Shown: positions 39,147 to 48,536 of the stretch, one piece after another
How the letters are laid out: every line of letters begins with the position of its first letter
Numbering within the stretch: the stretch's first letter is position 1
Assembly: GCA_002085445.1 (NCBI GenBank)
Contig: NBMI01000017.1
Coordinates: forward strand, 1-64,000
Length of the DNA stretch: 64,000 nt
Reading direction: 5' to 3'
From: Candidatus Parabeggiatoa sp. nov. 2
Lineage (GTDB): Bacteria > Pseudomonadota > Gammaproteobacteria > Beggiatoales > Beggiatoaceae
Translations under genes and position numbers: made by a program
Notes under the pieces: model-generated
The model's database searches: none
Seen by the model: only the letters and a program-made list of their open reading frames with translations
What the model was told of the DNA's origin: nothing

Positions 39147-41126
39147 ATGGCAAGCATGTTCCAAAAAAACGTTATTTTACAGGTAGTTGCTTATGTGGTC
39201 GCAACCCTGTTGTTGTGGGCCGGGCTGAGTTTTGCGCCAAGTTATGCTGACGAGGCGGAGGTGACATACTATGCTTTTGTCACGCACAAGCTTGACGGAG
39301 AAAGCTTGTGGAAAACGGCCTATCAATTTCCACTATTGCGTCCGGGTATTTATCGTTTCCAAATTGTCATGTTCCCCAAGTTGCTTGAGGGTAAGTCACC
39401 AAATTGGTATGCGTTGCGGGGAGAAATTGAGTTTGAAACTGATCCTGGGGGGGGGGTTAAGGTCAAAAAGCGACATACATTAGAAGATCAAGAAGAAACT
39501 TCCGGTCTTTGGGCAATCGCAGAAACCGCACAAAACGCACCCCAAAATAATTGGGCAGCTATAAGACAAGAAAAATTGCAGCCCATAATTGAGCAAATGA
39601 CAAAATTACGCAGTAGTGGTTCTCCCGATCCAAATCTCATGCGTTTCCTTGTACTTAATCAAAAAGTAAAGGACACTTCTTGGCAATCGTATGATGGTAG
39701 TAAAAACTATCGTCTCTTTCGACTTCATTATTTAGAGGCAGATGATCTCAACAACAAGTATAAAAATGCACTTTCGCGTTTTCTCAATCCGGGCGAAGAG
39801 CCAACCACTGACATCGAGCAACTTCAAGAATGGGTGGACGAGCAAGACAGTTTTAAATCGGCCGGTTATTTGGGGGAAGCTGACGACAAACACAAGGATT
39901 TTTACGGGGCGTTTAAAACCTGGTTTAACCAGTTGAATTTATCCCAGCTTGACGAAGGCAATGGGGAAGAGAGTTCCTCGTGGGTGTGGCTATTTTTGGC
40001 CGTTTTGTTCGTGGTTATCGTTGCAGTTATCGGCCGAGAGGTTTGGCTACCTGCTGAAAAACCACCGTATCGTCTTGATTATGAAGATGACGACGAGACA
40101 GAAGAAGGCACTAAAAAACCCGGTTTCATCAACCAACTAATAAAACAAACCGCCGCTACCATTGGCAACCGGACTACCAAACCTTCCAACTACGTGTCGA
40201 AAAATGAATTGAAGTCGTTAAGGAATGAATTAGCAAACTCTAATAATGTCCAGCCATTGGAAAAACGCTTAACTAAGTTGGAAAAGGAATTTTCTTCAGT
40301 AAATCATCACATAAAGCAACAACTCGAGATGATGAATAAAAAGCTGATAGAATTAGAAAAAAACCCCGCACCGAGTAACCGTGGCGGGAATCAAGTCTCG
40401 TCCGCTTCCATGATGTATTCTTACGTGTCGAAAGCCGAATTTGCTGATGCCGTAGAAAAAGTGATACGGCAAAAACTGCTCGCCCAGACAGAAAAGTTAC
40501 AAAACATTTCAAAAAGTGAAAGTGTTGAAAACATTGTCAGACAACAACTGAATCTTTATTTTGGCACCGATCAATTCCAGAGAACTGTGGCCGATCAGCT
40601 TGAATTCTCAACAAAAACAAACCCTTATCTGAAAGATAAAACACCAGCACCAGCACGGCCCAAAAAGGCACTTCAAGCACCGCCGGAGACAAAACCCACA
40701 GTCAACACAGCGGCCGAGCCAATCCAAGAATCGCGGCCGCCTAATGCCACCACCAACGACGTGATTGACAAAATAAAAACCGTCTTATTGAGTATGAAAT
40801 CAGTAGAAGAAGCCGCACTCGACACGCTGGATGCTAACGTCGATCCATGCACCTTTGTGACAAATGTCGTGGCTAACTGCTTGAAACTGAATCAGTCGGC
40901 GACACACTACCAGCGTTTGGATCGCAGCATTCAAGAAATCACTGGTGGCAAGGTTTCTCTGATTATCCCCAATGTTGGAGAAGACATCCGTCAAGAAGAA
41001 CACAATGCGATGTCTACCCAAACCGCTACCAAAGGCGAGCTGAACACTATCGCAAGCTTACTACGCCCCGGCGTCAAATGTGATAACGACATCCGACACC
41101 GGGCTGAGGTTATTCAAACGATATGA
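39147..41126 (+). CDS. Membrane-anchored coiled-coil protein of unknown function
   Basis: 659 residues, not recognised. Residues 8-35 look like a signal peptide or first membrane segment (VILQVVAYVVATLLLWAGLS ending at YADEA). A soluble, probably periplasmic domain of about 240 residues follows (YYAFVTHKLDGESLWKTAYQ ...). A second membrane segment lies at about 277-297 (WVWLFLAVLFVVIVAVIGRE). The cytoplasmic part contains a predicted coiled coil (residues 350-410), a Pro/Ala-rich linker near 515-545 and a conserved C-terminal domain (SVEEAALDTLDANVDPCTFV; LLRPGVKC), a fragment of which is repeated at 38786. The stop overlaps a 40-codon frame as ATGA. It may belong with the Hsp70-like, GTPase and VWA genes between 44 and 53 kb, which share the membrane/ATPase theme; this is inference. 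Confidence 0.8.
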   Translation: MASMFQKNVILQVVAYVVATLLLWAGLSFAPSYADEAEVTYYAFVTHKLDGESLWKTAYQFPLLRPGIYRFQIVMFPKLLEGKSPNWYALRGEIEFETDPGGGVKVKKRHTLEDQEETSGLWAIAETAQNAPQNNWAAIRQEKLQPIIEQMTKLRSSGSPDPNLMRFLVLNQKVKDTSWQSYDGSKNYRLFRLHYLEADDLNNKYKNALSRFLNPGEEPTTDIEQLQEWVDEQDSFKSAGYLGEADDKHKDFYGAFKTWFNQLNLSQLDEGNGEESSSWVWLFLAVLFVVIVAVIGREVWLPAEKPPYRLDYEDDDETEEGTKKPGFINQLIKQTAATIGNRTTKPSNYVSKNELKSLRNELANSNNVQPLEKRLTKLEKEFSSVNHHIKQQLEMMNKKLIELEKNPAPSNRGGNQVSSASMMYSYVSKAEFADAVEKVIRQKLLAQTEKLQNISKSESVENIVRQQLNLYFGTDQFQRTVADQLEFSTKTNPYLKDKTPAPARPKKALQAPPETKPTVNTAAEPIQESRPPNATTNDVIDKIKTVLLSMKSVEEAALDTLDANVDPCTFVTNVVANCLKLNQSATHYQRLDRSIQEITGGKVSLIIPNVGEDIRQEEHNAMSTQTATKGELNTIASLLRPGVKCDNDIRHRAEVIQTI

Positions 41127-41245
41127 CAAACTCAAAATACCGTCAATACTTGTGCCATCTGAGTCAAGCACCGTTGAGTAACCAAGCCAATCGGCGTGGA
41201 AACAGAGATTATTTTGAAGAAGAACCTTATAAAGATTATGATTAA
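41123..41245 (+). CDS. Small 40-residue ORF coupled to the upstream gene
   Basis: The ATG lies inside the overlapping ATGA at the end of the 659-residue gene. The frame encodes 40 residues, MTNSKYRQYLCHLSQAPLSN in the first half and an acidic/tyrosine-rich end (YFEEEPYKDYD). A strong intrinsic terminator follows 24 bp after the stop. The overlap and terminator argue that it is translated as the second cistron. No homology is recognised. A spurious frame remains possible given the length. Confidence 0.5.
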   Translation: MTNSKYRQYLCHLSQAPLSNQANRRGNRDYFEEEPYKDYD

Positions 41246-41268
41246 CGGGCCCGATTAAAACCTCCAGA

Positions 41269-41306
41269 AACCTCCAATGTTTACAAAACATTGGAGGTTT
41301 TTTCCG
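41269..41306 (+). terminator. Rho-independent terminator
   Basis: AACCTCCAATGTTT and its exact complement AAACATTGGAGGTT with a 3-base loop, ending in TTTTTT. The strong stem plus T-run closes the 39147-41245 transcription unit. A weaker CCAAGGTTT/AAACCTTAGAGG hairpin with TTTTT lies just beyond (41311-41342). Confidence 0.9.
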
Positions 41307-41492
41307 CAAATATCCAAGGTTTACCAAACCTTAGAGGTTTTTAGCAAGACGATATACGGAACGTACATATGCCCGCTCATTAGAAATGCATCAGATCGCG
41401 TCGAAAATTCGCCTAAATCTTCATCAGGGGCACTCAAAAATGCCTATAAAAATCCGTTTATTCCCAAAATCCGTTGTACTCTCACGATAACA

Positions 41493-42755
41493 ATGAAAAA
41501 ACCAGAACTACTCTCACCCGCCGGCACCCTCAAAAACATGCGCTACGCCATCGCCTACGGTGCCGACGCCGTTTATGCTGGGCAACCGCGTTACAGCCTA
41601 CGAGTGCGTCAAAACGACTTTAATAAACTCAATAACTTAGAACGAGGCCTCCAACAGGCCCACGCCCAAGGCAAAAAATTCTATGTCACCACCAATATTT
41701 TACCCCATAACGCCAAACTAAAAACCTTTATCGCCGACATAACGCCCATCATCGAAATGCAGCCCGACGCGCTAATTATGGCTGATCCCGGCTTAATTAT
41801 GCTAGTGCTTGAACGTTGGCCTCAAATACCCATTCACTTATCCGTGCAAGCCAACACCATGAATTACGCCGCCGTCAAATTTTGGCAACAGCTTGGCATC
41901 ACTCGCATCATCCTATCGCGTGAACTCTCATTAGAAGAAATCGCCGAAATTCGCCAACAATGCCCCGACATAGAACTAGAAGTCTTTATACATGGCGCCT
42001 TATGTATCGCCTATTCCGGCCGCTGCCTACTCTCAGGCTATATCAATCACCGCGACGCCAACCAAGGCACTTGCACCAATGCCTGTCGCTGGAATTACAA
42101 ACTGCATCAAGCCAAAGAAGATGAATCGGGCATCTATTTATTAGAAGAAAAAGATCGCCCCGGTAAATACATGCCCATCTTTGAAGATGAAAACGGCACT
42201 TATATTATGAATTCCAAAGACTTACGCGCTATTCAACAAGTAGGCCGCTTAATGGAAATTGGGATAGATTCACTTAAAATAGAAGGGCGGACAAAATCTC
42301 ATTACTATGCAGCGCGAACCGCGCAAGTTTATCGCCAAGCCATTGACGACACGGTGGCAGGTAAACCCTTTGATAAAAAACTGATGGCCGAACTAGACAA
42401 ATTAGCCAACCGCGGCTACACAGAAGGCTTTTATCGCCGCCATCAGCCTTCTGAATCTCAAAACTATCAAAACTACCACATCGGCGGATCAAATAACACT
42501 CAACAATTTGTGGGAGAAGTGTTAGGGCATGACGAGAAAACGGGGCTATTAGAAATAGCCGTCAAAAATCATTTTGAACTCGGAGACAACTTAGAACTCA
42601 TGCGCCCCCAAGGAAATTTACACTTTACCTTAGAACACCTTGAAAATCAACAAGGTGAAAATATCACCGTAGCACCCGGTTCAGGACATACAGTGCGAGT
42701 TCGCGCCCCAGCATCAGACGAAGTGGCGTGTGGGCTACTGCTCAAAGAATTATAA
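41493..42755 (+). CDS. trhP: Peptidase U32-family protein, TrhP/YegQ type (tRNA hydroxylation)
   Basis: 420 residues from MKKPELLSPAGTLKNMRYAI, the standard family start; codons upstream of this are not conserved in the family. It shows GADAVYAGQPRYSLR, the U32 signature region with cysteines C171, C178, C194 and C198 (CIAYSGRC ... GTCTNACRW), and MNSKDLRAIQQV ... DSLKIEGRTKS. In E. coli, TrhP (YegQ) contributes to prephenate-dependent 5-hydroxylation of uridine 34 in tRNA; the four cysteines are thought to bind an iron-sulfur cluster. E. coli YegQ is about 450 residues, so the length is slightly short. It is a single gene, unrelated to the flanking unknown genes. Confidence 0.9.
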   Translation: MKKPELLSPAGTLKNMRYAIAYGADAVYAGQPRYSLRVRQNDFNKLNNLERGLQQAHAQGKKFYVTTNILPHNAKLKTFIADITPIIEMQPDALIMADPGLIMLVLERWPQIPIHLSVQANTMNYAAVKFWQQLGITRIILSRELSLEEIAEIRQQCPDIELEVFIHGALCIAYSGRCLLSGYINHRDANQGTCTNACRWNYKLHQAKEDESGIYLLEEKDRPGKYMPIFEDENGTYIMNSKDLRAIQQVGRLMEIGIDSLKIEGRTKSHYYAARTAQVYRQAIDDTVAGKPFDKKLMAELDKLANRGYTEGFYRRHQPSESQNYQNYHIGGSNNTQQFVGEVLGHDEKTGLLEIAVKNHFELGDNLELMRPQGNLHFTLEHLENQQGENITVAPGSGHTVRVRAPASDEVACGLLLKEL

Positions 42756-43742
42756 ATAGTTCCAGGGGCGTTGCCCCTGGCTTTAATAATACGCCCCTTC
42801 AGGGCTAATAGAGATTTTAAAGTCAGCCCCTTTGGTACGAGATTAATATAGTAGTAGGCGCTTTTTTGCGTGCGTTTGTAGTAGGTGCTTTAGCGCCTAA
42901 GTTTGTAGTAGTCGCTTTAGCGACTTAATCTTTATGTGAGTTGTGGCTAAATAAAATACCCACACAAAAAACTTTTTTTCTCTATGGGTATATTATTTTC
43001 ACGCTCCTCCCTTAGCTTTCAACCAAACTTATCTAGCTTCGCTTGAGACGACAGTTTATCTCGTTTCGCTCGGAACGAAAGTTTATCTCGCTTCGCTCGT
43101 TACGGCGTTTCGGTAACTGTGCTTAAGCGAGATTACGGCTTGTGCGGTTGGAATTGAGGGCCATCGCACGGTTTTAATCAATCAGTTTTTGAACATTTTA
43201 ACTTTGATTGATAACTCATTGATGTGATTGATTTAACAATAAAATTAACGCGATGGCCCTAGAGGGCCGATTACGGCCTAAAATCCTATTTCTTCAATAA
43301 ATCTGATTTCTCTTCGGCCGATGACGGTTAAAAACAATTAACTCGTTGAAAAACCTAATCTTTTTAAGATAAACTGACTCAAGCATCGCACGTTCCAAAA
43401 GTGTTTTCCTCTGTAAAAACATCACGTAGCCATCCGATAAACGCTTGCATTTCCGGTGATTACCGGTTAATTAAATAATCGGCATTAATGGTACTGACTA
43501 ACGCTTGTCCTGGTTTGCCAAGCCAACCAAGTATACTCAACGTGGCCATAACTTGGAATTTTATGACGGTTTAATGACGTATTATTGCAGCCAGGGGCGA
43601 TGCCCCTGGCTATTAAGATCGCCCCGTTGGGGCTTGCAGGGGCAACGCCCCTTTCGTTATTTTGGTTTCTCAAAAAGTCCAATTTGTTCCCATCTTGAGT
43701 ATATATACACTCAGTAGTTGAGAATGGCTCTAAAAGGCGATC
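42756..43742. other. Intergenic region with dispersed GGGGCG/CGCCCC repeats
   Basis: No gene is supported. It contains copies of the GGGGCGTTGCCCCTGGCTT element (42760-42810, 43590-43660, also at 39015 and 50910). It also has a CTCGCTTCGCTCG-type repeat (43025-43110), a long GGGCCATCGC ... GCGATGGCCC inverted pair spanning 43155-43262, and a TTCTTCAATAAATC hairpin near 43290. Confidence 0.6.
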
Positions 43743-43935
43743 AATCGCCGATGACGAACTGGCCCACTAAAGGCGAACTCTCATCGACGAAGAACCGGCC
43801 CACTAAACGCGAACGCTCGCCGATGACGAACTGGCCCACTAAAGGCGAGCGTTCGCCGATAACGAACCAGCCCGCTAAAGGCGAACTCTCGCCGATGACG
43901 AACTGGCCCACTAAAGGCGAACTCTCATCGACGAC
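43743..43935. repeat. 36-bp tandem repeat array, five units
   Basis: Units of about 36 bp containing CGATGACGAACTGGCCCACT and AAAGGCGAACTCTCGC recur with GGCCCACT-type marks at 43761, 43797, 43833, 43869 and 43905. There are no spacers between units, so it is not CRISPR. The length is divisible by three, so both strands stay open without coding meaning. Confidence 0.88.
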
Positions 43936-43939
43936 GACA

Positions 43940-44455
43940 AACTTAGGCGCTAAAGCGCCTACTACAAACGCACGCAAAAAAGCGCCTACTACAAACTAAG
44001 GCGCTAAAGCGCCTACTACAAACTAAGGCGCTAAAGCACCTACTACAAACTTAGGCGCTTTTGCTCCTACTACAAACTTAGGCGCTAAAGCACCTACTAC
44101 TAACTAAGGCGCTAAACAACTCCTACAAACTTAGGCGCTAAAGCGCCTACTACTAACTAAGGCGCTAAACAACTCCTACAAACTTAGGCGCTAAAGCACC
44201 TACTACAAACTAAGGCGCTAAAGCGCCTACTACTAACTTAGGTGCTAAAGCGCCTACTACTAACTTAGGTGCTAAAGCGCCTACTACTAACTTAGGCGCT
44301 AAAGCACCTACTACAAACTTAGGCGCTAAAGCACCTACTACAAACTTAGGCGCTAAAGCACCTACTACAAACTTTGGCGCTAAAGCGCCTACTACAAACT
44401 TAGGCGCTAAAGCGCCTACTACAAACATTAGATTAAGTCGCTGAAGCGACTACTA
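43940..44455. repeat. 27-bp hairpin repeat array, about 18 units
   Basis: Tandem units of ACTTAGGCGCTAAAGCGCC plus TACTACAA, with variants (GCACC, GCTCC, CAACTCC). Each unit contains the palindrome GGCGCTAAAGCGCC. The frame of nine-residue repeats (GALAPKFVV on the minus strand) is an artefact. The same unit occurs singly near 37895, 42900 and 52665, and ends facing the Hsp70-like gene's 3' end. Confidence 0.9.
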
Positions 44456-44474
44456 CAAACTAAAAATTAAGTCG

Positions 44475-46952
44475 CTAAAGCGAGCCGCTCCGACGTGTTT
44501 GTGAAACAATGCGTTTCAAAAAGCCCGCCGGCTCACAGTCAATTCTTCCAGTATCATTGAAGTTATCCACAATGAAATCATTGCCACCAGGCGCCCATTC
44601 TGACATAAAAACCTTCTTATGGGAAGACATATGTACCGAGTAATCGTCAAGAATATTGAGCTTCACTTCGTGGCATTCGGTGTGCGAGTGGTTGGATAAA
44701 TTGGCAATCACTTGGGCAACACCCTCCTCGCGGAAAGCATGACCAATACGCACGTCTACAGCAGGTTCGACTGCTACCGTAATCGTTTGGGGCTTGCTGT
44801 CGCCGGGCCGAATGTGGATTTGATTGAGTTGGAGGCCATTAGGCGTTTCAAGTACAGTACCAATATAGCGATTAAAGATAGGCTCATCTGCCAAGGTGGC
44901 GAAACGGACGTGATCGCCAAAACGGAACCGTTGCGCTCCACAAACCACCGCTAATTTGTCCATGTTTTCAAAACCCAGTAGTTTGAGAGAATCCGGCAAA
45001 ATTTGGTCAAGGGTGCGAATACGATGCGGTGGCAATTGCGTCGATTCAACAATCATGTCCTTGATAAATGGCAGTCTGGTAGAACGTCCGCTGAGAATCA
45101 CGATATGCGGTGTCCGTTGATCCGCGCTGAGATTATCGCACAGTTCTTCCAAATACAGAAAAATATCCATAAAACCCGGTTCGCCATTAGTTTCTAAGGA
45201 CTGCGTATCGGCCTCTACCCATGCCTTTAACATTTCTATTGTTAACATCAATGGCTCTTCTTGTTCCACTTGATCCTCTCCCACGCCAAAGAATTCTAGT
45301 TCAAAAGCGCGGATGAGTTCGCGTTTATCCTCAAGTGGTTCAAAGGCGCGAATGAGATTGTATTCATCCCTTGGTTTGAGTACCCATTGAGCTTCTTCGG
45401 AAGCTAATGCCGCTTTAGCGGCTTCCGCTAATTCTGAGATTTTTGAGACCGCTTTTCGTTTGTAAGCGATTGTAAACTCACGGTTTTTAGAATTTTTCTT
45501 GAAATCCAGTGATTCTTGGATACCATACTTTTCTCGAATGTACTCATGGATGGCGGTGGCAATGATATGTGAAAGACGATCCCCGGCGCGATTGAAACGC
45601 ATAGATTCAATCATTTTAAAGCTGACATCGACTGATTTGTCCTCCGATTTGACGGCCCACTGAATGTCCACACAGGCGATGTCAGTGGAACCGCCCCCGA
45701 TGTCTACAACCAACATCCGTAGTTCTGGTGTTCCGTGCATATTGCCCATAGAACTGGCCGTCAGTGCTAAGTTATCTGTCCCAAAATGGAATAAGGTTTC
45801 CCAAAGCACATAAGCCGCTACCGCCACTGGCTCACTGCAAATCAGTTCCACCACGAATTGGTCTTTGATAGCTTTTTCTTGGACGAGAATCTGGGCGGCG
45901 GCTTTCTCCACCATCTCCTTGAAGAGCGTTTTATCCATTTCCCGCCATGTCAGTGGATAGGTGAGCATGAAACGGGCTATCTGCGGATAAAATTCGGGCG
46001 CGTCTGAGACAGAGTGCGGATTAGTGAGTGAGGAGAGGACTTGTTGGAACATTTGATTTAAGGTGTGTTGTACAAACTCCAACATAGGCGATAAACCGTC
46101 ACGTTGCCCCACGAGGCCTCGGAATTTCATAGTCGGTTCGTCCGCCTTAAGATGTTCTTGCCAACGGCGAACATACTTTTTGGGCGCATAAAGATAAGTC
46201 GCCATCGGGGCCTCATTAATAAGTTCTTCGGCGCGATCTCCCATGACGATCCAAGGCGCATCGGCCTCCTTGCGATCTACGCGCAATACGATCATGTTAG
46301 AACGTAGGATATTTCGCTGATTGTCGGGACGTTCTTGGTAGCGAGGATCAAAGGGATTGGTGGCTTGTACAATGCGAGCCTGTAGTGGGCCGGCACCATT
46401 TTTTGAAAAGATGAATGAGCTACCACTATTGCCGAAATCCATGATCAGGCTGCCAGTCTCGTTGCGAGCCTTGGCGTGTTCTTCTACATAAATATCGGCC
46501 AAATGACGACGCTTGCGAAATAGGAAGAAGCCCGTTTCCAAAAGCACGGGAAGCTTGCGAAATAGGAAGAAGCCCGTTTCCAAAAGCACGGGAATCTTAT
46601 TTTTGACTTGGGCACCGGCCCCGTTTTGGGTGTCAATCACTAAGTCTAGGTGAATTTCCTCACCAGTACGAGTCAAACGAAAAAACACAAATTCATTGAT
46701 ATCACAAGCAATCCAGTCAGTTCTATCAGCCGATTCAATCTCTTGGTTGCAGGCGATGTGATCCTTAATCAATCGTATTACTTCGTTTTTAGCTTGCTTT
46801 GTTGACACTTGGGCTGCCAACTTCTTAAGTTTGTCCCAATGCTGGTCGGCCGGCTTCAGAGAAGTCGCAAACTCTCGACAAATCTGAATACCGGTGTTGG
46901 GGAGTACAATTAATTGATAAACATGATGATTAGTCTGTTTAGTATTTTTCAT
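44475..46952 (-). CDS. Hsp70/actin-fold ATPase, large, function unknown
   Basis: 825 residues. The three nucleotide-binding motifs of the Hsp70/actin superfamily are visible: phosphate 1 DFGNSGSSF near residue 172, phosphate 2 VVDIGGGSTDIACV near 417, and adenosine motif ILSGRSTRLPFI near 619. A roughly 150-residue N-terminal extension (VYQLIVLPNTGIQICREF) and a C-terminal beta-rich part follow no standard DnaK pattern. The layout is reminiscent of SrfB-type proteins, which are encoded with a P-loop partner (SrfC); that comparison is my inference. A 42-bp perfect tandem duplication (46511-46594) repeats PVLLETGFFLFRK in frame. Downstream are hairpin repeats; upstream (46953-48536) is repeat DNA, then a GTPase gene in the same direction. 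Confidence 0.85.
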   Translation of the reverse strand: MKNTKQTNHHVYQLIVLPNTGIQICREFATSLKPADQHWDKLKKLAAQVSTKQAKNEVIRLIKDHIACNQEIESADRTDWIACDINEFVFFRLTRTGEEIHLDLVIDTQNGAGAQVKNKIPVLLETGFFLFRKLPVLLETGFFLFRKRRHLADIYVEEHAKARNETGSLIMDFGNSGSSFIFSKNGAGPLQARIVQATNPFDPRYQERPDNQRNILRSNMIVLRVDRKEADAPWIVMGDRAEELINEAPMATYLYAPKKYVRRWQEHLKADEPTMKFRGLVGQRDGLSPMLEFVQHTLNQMFQQVLSSLTNPHSVSDAPEFYPQIARFMLTYPLTWREMDKTLFKEMVEKAAAQILVQEKAIKDQFVVELICSEPVAVAAYVLWETLFHFGTDNLALTASSMGNMHGTPELRMLVVDIGGGSTDIACVDIQWAVKSEDKSVDVSFKMIESMRFNRAGDRLSHIIATAIHEYIREKYGIQESLDFKKNSKNREFTIAYKRKAVSKISELAEAAKAALASEEAQWVLKPRDEYNLIRAFEPLEDKRELIRAFELEFFGVGEDQVEQEEPLMLTIEMLKAWVEADTQSLETNGEPGFMDIFLYLEELCDNLSADQRTPHIVILSGRSTRLPFIKDMIVESTQLPPHRIRTLDQILPDSLKLLGFENMDKLAVVCGAQRFRFGDHVRFATLADEPIFNRYIGTVLETPNGLQLNQIHIRPGDSKPQTITVAVEPAVDVRIGHAFREEGVAQVIANLSNHSHTECHEVKLNILDDYSVHMSSHKKVFMSEWAPGGNDFIVDNFNDTGRIDCEPAGFLKRIVSQTRRSGSL

Positions 46953-48536
46953 GTAAAAATTTATTCCTTGGGGCGCAATTTATGATGGAGTCCAAAGCTT
47001 TAGCTTTGGACTGGGGTATTAAATCTGAATTTATGATGGAGTCCAAAGCTGGGGTGGTGAAAATAATGATTAATTATTGATTAATGATTAATGATTAATG
47101 AATTAAAGAATGTTTTTAAAATAATAAAACTTCAAAAGGAATAAAAATGGGATCAAGTTTTAGAACCAAAGGAACCTCCTTTTCATTAAATCTGTCGTCA
47201 AACGATCAAGTTGTGTTATCCCCAATAAATTTCAAATCACAGAACACTGATAACTGATAACTGATAACTGATAACTGATAACTGATAACTGATCCTGACA
47301 CGGTAGGCGCGTGCGTTTTGGAGGAGGGTAATTGCCCGCCGGATTGATGACTTTTTTTGTAAAAATGAAATTTCATAAAAGCGCCTACTTGAATCTTCGA
47401 TGTTTTGCACACAATTTTTTTTGGTAAAGCTAAAAATATAAACGGCACAGTACCGCTACCTATCAGTATATCCAACTGGATGAGTATTCATAATAAGAGA
47501 CGGTAGCCATTAATACGCAAGACTCACGATAATATTAAGATGAATTTTGGGCTAGTCTCAGTTTCAATAGAGACAACCAGTCCGACATTTTTTTTGTGTA
47601 CTCGTAAAATATAACTGACTGTTTTATAAGCAATAATTAAACTATTTTTTAAGAATAGTCCATATATTATTAATTTAAAGAGTAGTCGTTATAATAGTAA
47701 ACCGTATTTTTTATGTGGTTAAAACCAAAACACGCGGCCTTTCAGAAGGTATTTCACGGCGTATTTTAGCCGTATTTTATAAAAATACGCGATTTTAGTT
47801 ATTCTATAGAATAATGAGTCATTTTAATAAGATAAAACAGGCGATTGTTAGAAAATTTACGGGGGTTATAATTTTTTCTAGTTATTATTTTAGAATAACT
47901 AAATGCTTGTTTTAAATAAGAATTTTAAAACAATTCTGTCTCCTCAACCCATGAACGAGTCTAACCAACGTTTATAACCATACCCCACCCACTCCCACAC
48001 ACGAAGCAACTCACTGATGCTTGGGCCTTTTGGAACATAAAAAAAAATGAAAAATGAAAAATGAAGAATGAACATCGGGTGTGTCCCACTTGTCCAAGTA
48101 GCAAGTTTTTATTGATAGGCCATCAATCAAATCAAGTGACTAAATTCGCCAACATGGCCCTCAAAAAACCGCTTTGGAAAGACACCTTAGTATTTTTCAT
48201 TTTTCATTTCTCAAGGGCCATCAATCAAATCAAGTGACTAAATTCGCCAACATGGCCCTCAAAAAACCGCTTTGGATTTTTCATTTTTCATTTTTCATTT
48301 TTCATTTCTCAAGGGCCATCAATCAAATCAAGTGACTAAATTCGCCAACATGGCCCTCAAAAAACCGCTTTGGAAAGACACCTTATACCAATTCTGGATT
48401 GAAACACTTGTTATGGTGTCGGTGGATTGCTGCGCGTAATCTGCCCCTAGCCATTTTCAAAACATGAAATTCAATTAAGAACTGGTATTAGTATTTTTCA
48501 TTTTTCATTTTTCACTTTTCATTTTTTTCAAGTTTC
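46953..48536. other. 1.6-kb AT-rich intergenic region
   Basis: No gene is supported. It holds TTAATGATTAATGA runs (47065-47105), seven TAACTGA copies (47245-47292) and a strongly AT-rich unique stretch (47480-47950) with ATTTTTATAAAAAT-type inverted repeats. It then holds three copies of a GGGCCATCAATCAAATCAAG ... ACATGGCCCTC element. Small frames here are not credible. Confidence 0.6.
48114..48374. repeat. Three copies of the GGCCATCAATCAAATCAAGT element
   Basis: Copies of about 65 bp at 48117-48180, 48214-48274 and 48313-48376 share GGCCATCAATCAAATCAAGT, CTAAATTCGCCAACATGGCC and CTCAAAAAACCGCTTTGG. They are separated by TTTTTCATTTTTCATTTC runs. GGCCAT and ATGGCC at the ends can pair. Related single copies lie near 37385 and 60875. 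Confidence 0.88.

Noticed and set aside
44210-44428. Protein of repeated GALAPKFVV units
   Set aside because: It is a 27-bp hairpin repeat read in frame, without start signal or homology.
43743-44455. CRISPR array (36-bp and 27-bp units)
   Set aside because: Units are contiguous with no unique spacers.
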